Assembly (NCBI GenBank): GCA_024689525.1
Contig: JAILDI010000119.1
Coordinates: forward strand, 1-16,140
Length of the DNA: 16,140 nucleotides
Source: Bacteroidales bacterium
Lineage (GTDB): Bacteria; Bacteroidota; Bacteroidia; Bacteroidales; UBA932
Direction: 5' to 3'
How positions within the stretch are numbered: the first letter of the stretch is position 1; every line of letters begins with the position of its first letter. Positions 7,344-15,444 of the stretch are shown one piece after another. The position numbers and the translations under genes are program-made. The notes under the pieces are model-generated. The model worked only from the letters and a program-made list of their open reading frames with translations. It made no database searches and was not told the origin of the DNA.

Positions 7344-8861
7344 CTAGTATCCGGGGTTTTGTTCTATTCCGGGATTTGCGTCAATGATAATCTGGGGGAT
7401 GGGGAAGACCAGCGTATGCAAGTCATCTCCGTCCTTAGTGGGTTTGAAGTCAAATGGCTCGGTGAACTTGCCAAATCGGATAAGATCGTTACGCCTCCAC
7501 CCTTCCAGGACCAGTTCCCGGCCTCTCTCGGCCAAAAGCTCATCATAAGTGAGCAGATTAATCCGCTTGGTGGCGTCGTAGTTGTCGAAATTACGTTTGC
7601 GGCATTCGTTCACAATGGCTCTGGCATCAGGCTCATTTCCAAGATGCATAAGACATTCTGCTTTCATCAGAAGGACATCCACATAGCGGAAGACCGCGAA
7701 ATCATTATTCAGATGGTTATAGCTCTCCTTTTCAAGCTCCCACTTGAATATCCTTGCACCCTCAACTTCCGTGGCATTGGCATAATCGGCAATCTCGAAT
7801 GTAAAATTCAGCGGATTGCCCTTGCGGTCTGTAAGGGGCTTGCCTTTCTTATCGTACTGCTGCCCGTAGAGGAACCATCCCAGGCGCTTGTCGTCAGGGT
7901 CATACGATTTCATAAATGACTCCGTGAAGCAAGGGCCGTTCCAGCAGCCGCCGTCGAAGCGGATATCGAACTGTTCCACCTGATTGTAATGGAAGGACAT
8001 CTGGTATGGGATGAAGTAGCATTTGAAGTGCTCGTAGTCGTAGGGAATCACGAATATATTCTCCTGCGAATCCTCGCACTCTACCCTGAAGTTGGTGTCG
8101 TTATCCGATTCCAGGATGAACAGATTGCTATTAATCACTTCGTTGCAGGCATTAAGTGCTTTCTCCCACTGAGGCTCTCCGGAGTAGATCTCCGAATTCA
8201 GATACAACTTTGCCAGAAGCGTGTATCCGGCCCATTTGGAGAATTTGCCATACATGTCCGGAGTGACATCCTCGCAAAGGTCATCAATAACGGCTTCAAG
8301 TTCGCTGACCGTGAAATCGTATACATCCTTTCGGGTCTGTCCTTTGTTCGTTGGAAGGGCATCCTCAAACTTTGTGACGATAGGAACATTGCCTATCCTG
8401 TCAAGCATAAAGAAATACCACCAGGCGCGCAGTCCCCTCAGTTCGGCCATCATACGTGGCTTGTTGGCGATCAATTCTTCATCCATATCTTCCACCATCG
8501 CCAATACTTTATTAATATTGGTAATGGCATTGAAACGCCAGAAGTTATAATATGAATTGGCCTCCAGGGCGTTGAACTGATGCTCGTGAATGCGGCGGAA
8601 TACACCTCCGTGATTCCAGTCGTATCCTCTGGAAGGGATGATGTAATCGTCACCGGAACACATACCGTACCAGTAATAACCATCGACATATTCGCATATC
8701 GAACCGTATGCCGGTCCAATCAGGGAATTGATTTCACTTTGCGTTTTTCCAAAATTGTCCTGGGAGATGACGCTGTACAATTCTTCGTCAAGATTGGTGC
8801 AGGAGGCTATCGCCAAAACTGCAGCAAAAAAGCATACTATCCTTTTCATCTTGTGCGTCAT
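7344..8861 (-). CDS. SusD/RagB-like outer-membrane glycan-binding lipoprotein
   Basis: A 505-residue SusD-family lipoprotein that would sit on the cell surface as the lid of the SusC transporter and bind glycan fragments. The lipobox IASC places the lipidated cysteine at residue 21, followed by acidic residues (LDEE), as common in surface-exported Bacteroidetes lipoproteins. The N-terminal half is rich in helical TPR-like sequence (for example LRGLRAWWYFFMLDRIGNVP), and the C-terminus has the family hallmarks WRRNDLIRFG, VFPIPQ and the ending NPGIEQNPGY. The start ATG at 8861 shares one base with the SusC stop (TAATG); a start four codons later (MKR, 8849) gives an equally good signal peptide. 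It is paired with SusC as expected. The bound glycan cannot be read from the sequence. Confidence 0.95.
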   Translation of the reverse strand: MTHKMKRIVCFFAAVLAIASCTNLDEELYSVISQDNFGKTQSEINSLIGPAYGSICEYVDGYYWYGMCSGDDYIIPSRGYDWNHGGVFRRIHEHQFNALEANSYYNFWRFNAITNINKVLAMVEDMDEELIANKPRMMAELRGLRAWWYFFMLDRIGNVPIVTKFEDALPTNKGQTRKDVYDFTVSELEAVIDDLCEDVTPDMYGKFSKWAGYTLLAKLYLNSEIYSGEPQWEKALNACNEVINSNLFILESDNDTNFRVECEDSQENIFVIPYDYEHFKCYFIPYQMSFHYNQVEQFDIRFDGGCWNGPCFTESFMKSYDPDDKRLGWFLYGQQYDKKGKPLTDRKGNPLNFTFEIADYANATEVEGARIFKWELEKESYNHLNNDFAVFRYVDVLLMKAECLMHLGNEPDARAIVNECRKRNFDNYDATKRINLLTYDELLAERGRELVLEGWRRNDLIRFGKFTEPFDFKPTKDGDDLHTLVFPIPQIIIDANPGIEQNPGY

Positions 8862-11779
8862 TAAAAAGTAATACTCATTCCTAATGAAACGGATCGCGTC
8901 TTGGGGTAATAATCCCTTGCGTCTATGCCGAATACCAGGCCGCTTTGACTGACCTCAGGGTCGATGCCGGAATAGCGGGTGAAATTGAAAAGGTTATTGG
9001 CAGTCAGTGAAATCCTCATTTTCCGGATGGGGACCGTTGGCTTGAACTTGAAATCATAGCCAAGTTGTACGTTATCCACGCGGACAAAGCTGCCGTCCTC
9101 TACATAATAAGAGGAATAAACCATAGTTTGCGGCGTCTTCTTCAGCGCGGAACGAAGGACATTTTCACCCGGATAACGGCTTATGTCGCTGAGGTACAGA
9201 GCCGTTCCGTTAATGACGTCATTGCCGAACACTCCACGAAGCAGGAACGAGGCGAACCAGTTCTTCCAACTGAACTGACTGCTGAAATTCGCGGTGAAAT
9301 CCGGCTGTGCACAACCAATGTATGTTCGGTCATCCGCATATACGAACTTGCCGTCGCCATTCACATCTTCGTAAAGAAGGATGCCGTCTTCATCAATCCC
9401 GAGGCATTTTGCTCCGTAGAATGTGCCTAGCGGAAGACCTTCTTCGAGGATAACCGTGGTTTCTGCCAAGCCTCTGATTGAATAAGACCCGAGATAAACC
9501 TTGTCCCTTTGAAAGTTCTCGTTTGAAAGACTTACAAGTACATTACGATTCCTGGCGAAGTTGAAACTCGCATCCCAACGGAAATCACGTGTGAGCACAG
9601 GCGTGCCGGCAATGGTTATCTCGAAACCCTTATTTGACACTTCTCCAACGTTGGCCGTCATCGAACTGTACTGGTATGGCGGCACGGGGACGTCGTAATC
9701 ATACAGAAGGTCGGTCGTGCGCTTCTCATAGTACTCGATGGCTCCCCGCAGGCGTCCGTCAAAGACGCTATAGTCCAGTCCCAGGTCAAGTTGCGCCGTA
9801 CGTTCCCAGCGGAGATCCGGATTCGGGTTTTGCGTGGGTGCGTATTGAGGATAAAACTTTCCGTTGTCGAAATAGTATCCCCAGGGTCCGTATATGGCCA
9901 GTGTGCGATAATTGCCGATATCCTGGTTACCGGTAACGCCATAACTTACACGAAGCTTCAGGTCGTCCACCCAGGAGATTCCTTTCATAAACTCCTCTGA
10001 TGATATACGCCAAGCTACTGACGCGGAGGGGAAAAGGCCCCAGCGATTGTTCTTTCCGAATTTCGAGGAACCGTCGCTTCTGAGCGTTCCGGTGAACAGG
10101 TATCTGCTTTCGTAGTCGTAATTGACCCTTCCATAGAAGGATATCAGTTTGGACGATGCCTTATAACTGCCAACGTCGCCATCCTGCAGGTCATTGCCGG
10201 TCTGGAGGTTATTGTAGGTAAATGCATCTGTTGTGAATTCACGGTTGGTCCCCTGGAAGTTTTCATCAATATACTTCTGCCAGGAATAGCCCAGAATAGC
10301 ACTTATATGGTGCTTGCCTATCAACTTGTCGGCTGTAATGTTGGCCTCAAGGAGGCTCATATTGGAAACGCTTGTGGTGCGGTTACCAAGTCCTCCGGTG
10401 GCATATCCGGTTTCAGCAGTCGAAGGAGTATAATACCCTGATATGAAGTTGTTCCTGGACAATGCGCCGCTGACACCTGCACTTAACCAAGGCAGGAATT
10501 TGAAGTCGACGGCAAGGCGCCCCTGGCTATAGTGACGGCTTTTGTCCATCTGCACCTGCTCCATTTCGGACAGGGGGTTGTAGTTCATATAAGTGAACAA
10601 CTGGAAATAAGTACCGTCGGGGTTGTAGACCGGAACTGTGGGGTTGAGGTTGTACACATAACTCCAGATGTCTCCATTGTAGGAGAGGTCTTTCCAGTCT
10701 TCGTAGGCTCCCATAAACGAGAAATTCACCGTGAGCCTGTCATCGACCGCTTTCTGAACGAACGATACGTCTGTGTTGAAACGCTTGATATCGTTCTCTT
10801 TCATTATTCCTTTGCGGTCCAGGAAGGTGATGCTGGCCCGGTATTGGGATTTTCCGGAGCCTCCCGACAGGCTCACTGAATGGCTCTGTGACGTGCCGAT
10901 TCTTGTGACAACCTTCTGCCAGTCCGTGCTGGCGCCATAGTCGATGGCGCTGGTAATGTTGTTTTCGGCGACATATGCCCGCCAGTCATCGGCAGTCATC
11001 ATATCCAGGAGTTTCTCGGCTTTTTCTGCCGCGAAATAGCCATTATAGGTAACGGTGGTATTGCCTTCGCTGCCTTTCTTGGTGGATATGATAATAACTC
11101 CGTTGGCGGAACGGGCGCCGTAAATGGCGGCTGCGGATGCGTCTTTCAGTACTGAGATGGATTCGATATCTTCAGGTGCAACCAAATTGAAAGATGCGCC
11201 GGGCACACCGTCAATTACAACAAGGGGCCCGTTCCCACCAAGGAGGGATGTTGTTCCGCGCAGTCTCATTGTGGCCTCTGTGGTAGGATCTCCACCGACT
11301 TTGGTCACGACTAGGCCGGCCACCTGTCCGGCTATCATATCGGTTGCCGATGTGACAACACCTCTGTTGAACTGCTTTTCGGTAACATTAACTACGGATC
11401 CGGTGAGATCCCTTTTGCGAACAGAACCATAGCCGATGACAACCGTTTCCTGCAATAATTCTGTATCGGGTAAGAGTAACGCATCCACAGTCCCGGAAGT
11501 AGGGGGGACTGGCTTGGTTACCGTCTCCATACCCAAGAAAGAAAACTCAATGGTCTTGGCCTCCCGGGCCTGTTCGCCAGACAGTGTTAAAGTATACTGT
11601 CCATCCTGTCCGGTGACGGTAACAGCATCCCGAACCTCGAGTATTTTAACACCAGCAGCGATGACGGGAAAGCCATCGCTGTCGGTTACAGTACCCTTTA
11701 TCACTTTTGTCTGTGCCCCCAGCGGCAGTGACAGCAACATTGCCGCCAGGACAGACAAACACTTGGATGAGATACTCAT
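8861..11779 (-). CDS. SusC/RagA-like TonB-dependent outer-membrane transporter
   Basis: A 972-residue outer-membrane transporter of the SusC family, close to the usual size of about 1000. It starts with a signal peptide (cleavage expected after LGA, residue 22), then a carboxypeptidase-regulatory-like beta-sandwich (about 26-103, starting KGTVTDSDGFPV), a TonB-box-like segment ETVVIGYGSVRKRDLTGSV (111-129), and the plug with VVIDGVPG (187-194) and LKDASAAAIYGARSANG (211-227), which are family signatures. The remainder is a 22-strand barrel ending in aromatic residue F. No N-terminal STN domain is present, so it is not an obvious partner of an anti-sigma factor. It begins six bases after the fimbrillin-SusE/F-like gene and overlaps susD by one base. 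It would import oligosaccharides captured by SusD into the periplasm. Confidence 0.96.
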   Translation of the reverse strand: MSISSKCLSVLAAMLLSLPLGAQTKVIKGTVTDSDGFPVIAAGVKILEVRDAVTVTGQDGQYTLTLSGEQAREAKTIEFSFLGMETVTKPVPPTSGTVDALLLPDTELLQETVVIGYGSVRKRDLTGSVVNVTEKQFNRGVVTSATDMIAGQVAGLVVTKVGGDPTTEATMRLRGTTSLLGGNGPLVVIDGVPGASFNLVAPEDIESISVLKDASAAAIYGARSANGVIIISTKKGSEGNTTVTYNGYFAAEKAEKLLDMMTADDWRAYVAENNITSAIDYGASTDWQKVVTRIGTSQSHSVSLSGGSGKSQYRASITFLDRKGIMKENDIKRFNTDVSFVQKAVDDRLTVNFSFMGAYEDWKDLSYNGDIWSYVYNLNPTVPVYNPDGTYFQLFTYMNYNPLSEMEQVQMDKSRHYSQGRLAVDFKFLPWLSAGVSGALSRNNFISGYYTPSTAETGYATGGLGNRTTSVSNMSLLEANITADKLIGKHHISAILGYSWQKYIDENFQGTNREFTTDAFTYNNLQTGNDLQDGDVGSYKASSKLISFYGRVNYDYESRYLFTGTLRSDGSSKFGKNNRWGLFPSASVAWRISSEEFMKGISWVDDLKLRVSYGVTGNQDIGNYRTLAIYGPWGYYFDNGKFYPQYAPTQNPNPDLRWERTAQLDLGLDYSVFDGRLRGAIEYYEKRTTDLLYDYDVPVPPYQYSSMTANVGEVSNKGFEITIAGTPVLTRDFRWDASFNFARNRNVLVSLSNENFQRDKVYLGSYSIRGLAETTVILEEGLPLGTFYGAKCLGIDEDGILLYEDVNGDGKFVYADDRTYIGCAQPDFTANFSSQFSWKNWFASFLLRGVFGNDVINGTALYLSDISRYPGENVLRSALKKTPQTMVYSSYYVEDGSFVRVDNVQLGYDFKFKPTVPIRKMRISLTANNLFNFTRYSGIDPEVSQSGLVFGIDARDYYPKTRSVSLGMSITF

Positions 11780-11785
11780 TTCTGA

Positions 11786-13501
11786 TTAATCTAAATCGCC
11801 TATCCGATCGCCGGTCAGGAGGTTGGAGTATGATGCGTTGGCCGGTTCAAGCTGCAAGCTGTACTTGCCGGTAGGATTGATTCCAATATTGACACCATTG
11901 CTCAAAAGACCATAGAAGATACCAGTACCACCCAGAGCGCCATCAGCCCACAGACCAAGATTGCCTAAGACCCATAAAGGACTGTATGACGTGTGCTCCT
12001 CCAGTTTGAATTCACCAGTGATATTCACTGTTACCGTCCAAATTCCGGGAGAAGATTCTACCATAGGAACCGCGTTTTCTTTTCCCCAACCGGCTTTGGT
12101 CGGATCTGTTTCATAAACGTTGCCAATAACATACCAGATGGCGGCTTCCTTGAGTGTTATGCTGATTGTTTTGTAATCGGAATTAATAACTATATCGTAG
12201 GTTCCATCCTTGGGAACGGTAAAGTGAGTACCATCTGCATAAGCAAGAACTACTGAGCCATCGGTTGAGCCAGGCATTAGAGACGGGAACCAGTCTTTCT
12301 GCAGAGGGAATCGGAATTCTCCGGTAGATTTCAGATTGACATTTGTCAGAGTCCAATTGCCCATTCCGTCTGAGACAAACTCGGGAGATGTGAAAGTCCA
12401 TCCATATTCAGTAGCGTCACCTATAATATAAAGGTGCTCGATTACCAGAGGATCCACAATTTTGTCTCCTTTACGGGTTATAGTATATGTCATAGTACTG
12501 ACATCAATGCTTATTTCATAGTTGCCGTCTTCTGCAACGAAGAGCTGATCTGCCTGGTCACTATCGCTATCGCCTATCCTAAGTGTTCCATCAGTTGCAC
12601 CTTTAACAAGGCAGGGCCACCACTTATCGGTATCGGGCTGCATTGCAAAACGGAATACTTCATTTGTGTTAATTGCACCAGCCGTGAGATTTGCCTTGAT
12701 TGTGAAAACACTACCGCTCTTTGTGAGGGGTTTCATAGAAGCAATACTCCAGCCGGTGTCGGTAGCTCCGCCCAGAAGGTATAGATTTGTGATGGCGAAG
12801 TCAATGCTCTTGGATGTGTAATACTTTCCTGCGGTCAGAGTCGCATTAGACTTGGATACCTCCTTTAATGCAACGGCATTCTGCATTAGGGCAAAAGAAT
12901 ACTTCTGGCTTCCATCGGGAGTAATGGGGACATATACCTCAACGTTGGCTGCCGGACTGGATAGGGCAACAGTTGCGATAACTGTTTCTCCTGCCTTAAC
13001 TCTCACACCGGTGGCGGAGTTGGGAACATTTGTGAAAGTGAGTTTAACCAGTGCACTCTTGTGAGTGAATGAAAGGTTTGTGGCACCAACCGTAAACGGG
13101 GCCTCCATCTTGAATCCGGCTTTCGCGGCGGCAGGAGACGCAAATTCTGTTGAATAGCTGCCACTGGGCTTCGAGCTCGCCGGATAATATGCGGTGCCGT
13201 CAACAAATGTTTCACTTCCGGTTACAGAATAAGTGAATGCACCCTTTCCGGAATCATATACAAAGTCTACATAACCGCCATCAATTGGAATTGCAATAGC
13301 ATCTCCATCCGACCAGGCGAATGTCCCTACTGCATCAGCTTTTGTTTCTGCTTCCATCTGGGGAATGCTGGCGTAGAGAACAAGTTCAGTCTTGGCTGAA
13401 AGATTCTCTTCCAGATTGGAATTCTCTTCGGTAATCTGAATGTCTTTGGCGCAGGCTGCTAAAACGCAGGCTGTCGTGAAAATGGCAAAATACTTTTTCA
13501 T
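11786..13501 (-). CDS. Surface lipoprotein: fimbrillin-like domain joined to SusE/F-like repeats
   Basis: A 571-residue lipoprotein with lipobox LAAC (C17). Residues about 36-235 resemble the fimbrillin-like/Mfa-type domain: an ETKA stretch, FAWSDGDAIAI (61-71), AYYPAS (105-110), then FTHKSALVKLTF (146-157) and LTAGKYY (222-228). After this come SusE/F-type glycan-binding units: about 238-343 (LYLLGGATDTGW, then KWWPCLV), about 355-450 (LYIIGDATEYGW, then EFRFPLQKDWFPSL) and a more divergent one at about 455-571 starting WYVIGNVYE. The tryptophan-rich WWP or WFP patches are those that bind glycan in SusE and SusF. The ATG at 13501 was chosen because MKKYFAIF begins a proper signal peptide; an in-frame ATG nine codons upstream (13528) lies inside the small gene. 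It lies 14 bases after the 48-residue gene and 6 before SusC. Role: surface glycan capture, inferred. Confidence 0.9.
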   Translation of the reverse strand: MKKYFAIFTTACVLAACAKDIQITEENSNLEENLSAKTELVLYASIPQMEAETKADAVGTFAWSDGDAIAIPIDGGYVDFVYDSGKGAFTYSVTGSETFVDGTAYYPASSKPSGSYSTEFASPAAAKAGFKMEAPFTVGATNLSFTHKSALVKLTFTNVPNSATGVRVKAGETVIATVALSSPAANVEVYVPITPDGSQKYSFALMQNAVALKEVSKSNATLTAGKYYTSKSIDFAITNLYLLGGATDTGWSIASMKPLTKSGSVFTIKANLTAGAINTNEVFRFAMQPDTDKWWPCLVKGATDGTLRIGDSDSDQADQLFVAEDGNYEISIDVSTMTYTITRKGDKIVDPLVIEHLYIIGDATEYGWTFTSPEFVSDGMGNWTLTNVNLKSTGEFRFPLQKDWFPSLMPGSTDGSVVLAYADGTHFTVPKDGTYDIVINSDYKTISITLKEAAIWYVIGNVYETDPTKAGWGKENAVPMVESSPGIWTVTVNITGEFKLEEHTSYSPLWVLGNLGLWADGALGGTGIFYGLLSNGVNIGINPTGKYSLQLEPANASYSNLLTGDRIGDLD

Positions 13502-13515
13502 AATACAATCCGGTT

Positions 13516-13662
13516 TTAGGAGTCCCACTCGTCAAAGAGTTCATCATTCTCTGTCATCGCAGCGGCATTTGCTCCGCCATTTCCGTTTGAAAACGTTAAG
13601 AAGCCTGACTCAAAAGTCATTGTCAGGAGCTCCGTCAATGGAGCCACATAATACTTTTTCAT
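13516..13662 (-). CDS. Small hypothetical protein, 48 residues
   Basis: A short open frame beginning MKKYYVAPLTELL and ending in an acidic tail DELFDEWDS before TAA. It fills the space between the two SusE/F-like genes almost completely: its ATG is four bases after one stop and its stop is 14 bases before the next start. That tight packing, on the coding strand of an otherwise gapless operon, is the main evidence that it is real. The pattern MKK-Y-x-AP near the start, a glycine/asparagine-rich middle (SNGNGGANAAA) and an acidic, aromatic end are seen in many tiny Bacteroidales proteins of unknown function. There is no lipobox, no clear signal peptide and no convincing membrane segment. Its first eleven bases match those of the next gene. 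I do not know what it does. Confidence 0.72.
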   Translation of the reverse strand: MKKYYVAPLTELLTMTFESGFLTFSNGNGGANAAAMTENDELFDEWDS

Positions 13663-13666
13663 ATGG

Positions 13667-15157
13667 TTATTGTTTCGTAATTGTGCAGGTGATTTCGTCG
13701 AGTTTTATGCAGACCACGTCTATTTTATATGTCCCGGTCGCGGCAACAGAGAAGTGCTCATATGCTCCGGTATCCCATTCGCTCTGTGAATCCACGTATA
13801 CGGCTTTGCCACTTGAGGTCTCTTTGCAGATAGAAGGGAAGAACAAGCCTGCCACCTTTTGGGGAAGGAAACGGAAACTGCCGGGAGACTTGAGTTCTGT
13901 CGTAAGTGAGAATACGCCGTTGCTGCCGGTAAAGGCTGGCATCGCTGTGATGTCCCATCCTGCTACTGTTGCGTCTCCAAGAAGATACAGTTCTTTAATC
14001 GGATATTCCTCCGGTGGCACATCTCCTATCCAGGTAATGGTTACGGAGAGTTGTTTGAATACCCTCAGGTCTACCACAATCTTGTAGATGCCCTCCTTGT
14101 CAACAGAGAACATTTTGTAAATGGTGTCATCCCACTGGGGGGTATAAACAGCCTTGCCCGAAGCAATGTCAATCACTATGGCCGGGAACCAGTTCTTATT
14201 GGTGGTGTTCATTCGGAATTCTCCGGTGGCCTTGAGCTTTCCTTGCCAAGTGAAGATACCATTGTCATTGGAAAATGCCGGAGCTGCATCAAGAGACCAT
14301 CCGGCAGGGGTGGCATCACCAATCAAGTACAGTTCAGTAATTACGGGATCGGGAATCTCGGTGCTCGTGAGCGTAATGGTATACGTCATATTCGCCTTGT
14401 CACGTGTGTCGATGACAATCTTATAGATGCCATCTTCGGCTACCGGCTGATTGGATTCGTCTTCATCCTTCATTCCGTATAAGACCTTACCGTCTTTACC
14501 AAGCATAAGGCAAGGCCACCAGGTGGGAGGATCGGGAATCTTTTGCAGGGGGAAACGGAATCGTTTGCCTGCGGACAGGGGTCCTTCCCAGGTGAAAACG
14601 CCATTGTTGTTTGTGAAAGGCTCCATCATATCCAAAGCCCAGCCCGTAGCGCAAGCCTCGCCAAGCATATACAGTTCGGTAATCTCCAGCTTGCTCAAGT
14701 CTATCATTACCAAATCTACAGTTACGGAAGGGTGATCAATGTCTCTGGCGTCAATTACAATATCGTACGTGCCCGAGACATCGACAGTATATACCACAAG
14801 ATCGTCCTCCGTTTTGCCGAAAACGATGGTTTCTCCGTCTTCATCAATCATCAGGCTCGGCCATTCGGCTTTTGTCACGGGGAAGCGGAACGGAGCTCCC
14901 TCGGCCAGATATCCTTGCCACGACCACAGTCCGCCGCCGATATCTGTGAAGGATTCCATCTTGTCAAGGTCCCAACCTGAATTCGTCGCGCTGCCAAAGA
15001 TATAGATGGAAGTGACGTCAGCCAGAGATTCGGGAACTTTGTTCTCTGTGTTACCAGGATTATCCGGGTTGTCCGGATCATTGCCATTTTTGTGGCAGGA
15101 GCTGAAGGCAAACGCCGTTGCAGCAATAATCATGAGCGATAATAATGCTCTTCTCAT
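13667..15157 (-). CDS. SusE/SusF-like outer-membrane glycan-binding lipoprotein, four repeats
   Basis: First gene of the operon: a 496-residue lipoprotein (FSSC, lipidated C21) with a flexible Asn/Asp/Pro linker (DPDNPDNPGN, 27-36). It is built from four tandem SusE/F-type units of about 105 residues, starting near 51 (IYIFGSATNSGW), 161 (ELYMLGEACATGW), 275 (ELYLIGDATPAGW) and 389 (ELYLLGDATVAGW). Each has the same order: an opening strand with G-x-A..GW, a W or F strand after an NG turn, an FRF or FRM strand, an aromatic patch (WWPCLM at 213-218; WFPAIV at 323-328) and a closing Y-x-I-V-D strand. SusE and SusF of the starch system bind starch through similar domains without hydrolysing it. 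It has its own promoter upstream and is followed four bases later by the small gene. A surface glycan-binding role is likely; the ligand is unknown. Confidence 0.92.
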   Translation of the reverse strand: MRRALLSLMIIAATAFAFSSCHKNGNDPDNPDNPGNTENKVPESLADVTSIYIFGSATNSGWDLDKMESFTDIGGGLWSWQGYLAEGAPFRFPVTKAEWPSLMIDEDGETIVFGKTEDDLVVYTVDVSGTYDIVIDARDIDHPSVTVDLVMIDLSKLEITELYMLGEACATGWALDMMEPFTNNNGVFTWEGPLSAGKRFRFPLQKIPDPPTWWPCLMLGKDGKVLYGMKDEDESNQPVAEDGIYKIVIDTRDKANMTYTITLTSTEIPDPVITELYLIGDATPAGWSLDAAPAFSNDNGIFTWQGKLKATGEFRMNTTNKNWFPAIVIDIASGKAVYTPQWDDTIYKMFSVDKEGIYKIVVDLRVFKQLSVTITWIGDVPPEEYPIKELYLLGDATVAGWDITAMPAFTGSNGVFSLTTELKSPGSFRFLPQKVAGLFFPSICKETSSGKAVYVDSQSEWDTGAYEHFSVAATGTYKIDVVCIKLDEITCTITKQ

Positions 15158-15218
15158 AACTAATTGGTATTAATTAATATACTTTGATAATTCTGCACAT
15201 GTTTTATGCTAAAAAATA

Positions 15219-15230
15219 GTATGTTCATAC
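15219..15230. promoter_or_regulatory. Short palindrome at the expected transcription start
   Basis: GTATG and CATAC arms of five bases flank a two-base centre at 15219-15230. The palindrome begins only a few bases downstream of the expected transcription start, a position where a repressor could block initiation or where a small hairpin could sit at the 5' end of the mRNA. It is short and the region is AT-rich, so chance is possible. No regulator gene is in the window to pair with it. Confidence 0.3.
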
Positions 15231-15238
15231 ATACGTCG

Positions 15239-15270
15239 CAAAAATATATACAAAAACTGAAAAATCCAAA
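15239..15270 (-). promoter_or_regulatory. Bacteroidetes-type promoter of the glycan operon
   Basis: On the minus strand a TTTG (15270-15267) is followed after exactly 20 bases by TATTTTTG (15246-15239). This fits the Bacteroidales -33 TTTG and -7 TAnnTTTG consensus for the major sigma factor, with the expected spacing. Transcription would begin around 15233, giving a leader of about 75 bases before the first ATG at 15157. The surrounding sequence is very AT-rich. No other comparably good promoter was seen further downstream, because the genes leave no room between them. Confidence 0.72.
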
Positions 15271-15338
15271 AGAAATCAAAGATTTACGCAAATTGGAAAA
15301 GCTGCGATTCTATGAGTATGGATTTGGTACGCGGAAGC

Positions 15339-15444
15339 CTGGCGGCTAATGCGCTGATATACAACATGTTAAATGTTTGCCGGTGCAAATTCTGTTGCAC
15401 CGGCAAACAATGAACTCACTGATACACAGCAACTTAGCCGCCAG
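15339..15444. repeat. Nested inverted repeat around the terminator hairpin
   Basis: Outer arms CTGGCGGCTAA (15339-15349) and TTAGCCGCCAG (15434-15444) are perfect 11-base complements. Three unpaired bases inside each arm, a further GCTG (15353-15356) pairs with CAGC (15427-15430), and the 15-base terminator stem lies at the centre. A 13-base near-direct repeat with two mismatches is also present (15354-15366 and 15419-15431). The symmetric layout suggests one folded unit of about 106 bases, either a large terminator or a small palindromic repeat element. No target-site duplication is visible at its ends. Confidence 0.55.
15374..15409 (-). terminator. Hairpin terminator of the WbqC transcription unit
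   Basis: Perfect 15-base arms, TGTTTGCCGGTGCAA (15374-15388) and its complement (15395-15409), enclose a six-base loop. It lies 46 bases beyond the WbqC stop and before the promoter of the glycan operon, where a transcription stop is expected. On the minus strand the stem is followed by only three T before AACATG, so the U-tract is weak; the stem itself is very strong. It lies inside a longer inverted repeat at 15339-15444. Confidence 0.7.

Noticed and set aside
7173..7919. A 248-codon open frame on the plus strand
   Set aside because: It is antisense to the 3' end of susD and the start of the cupin isomerase gene, both well supported; its translation has no family features.
13502..13528. 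Nine-codon upstream extension of the fimbrillin/SusE-F-like gene
   Set aside because: The extension would overlap the 48-residue gene and place charged residues before MKKYFAIF, which is already a complete lipoprotein signal peptide.
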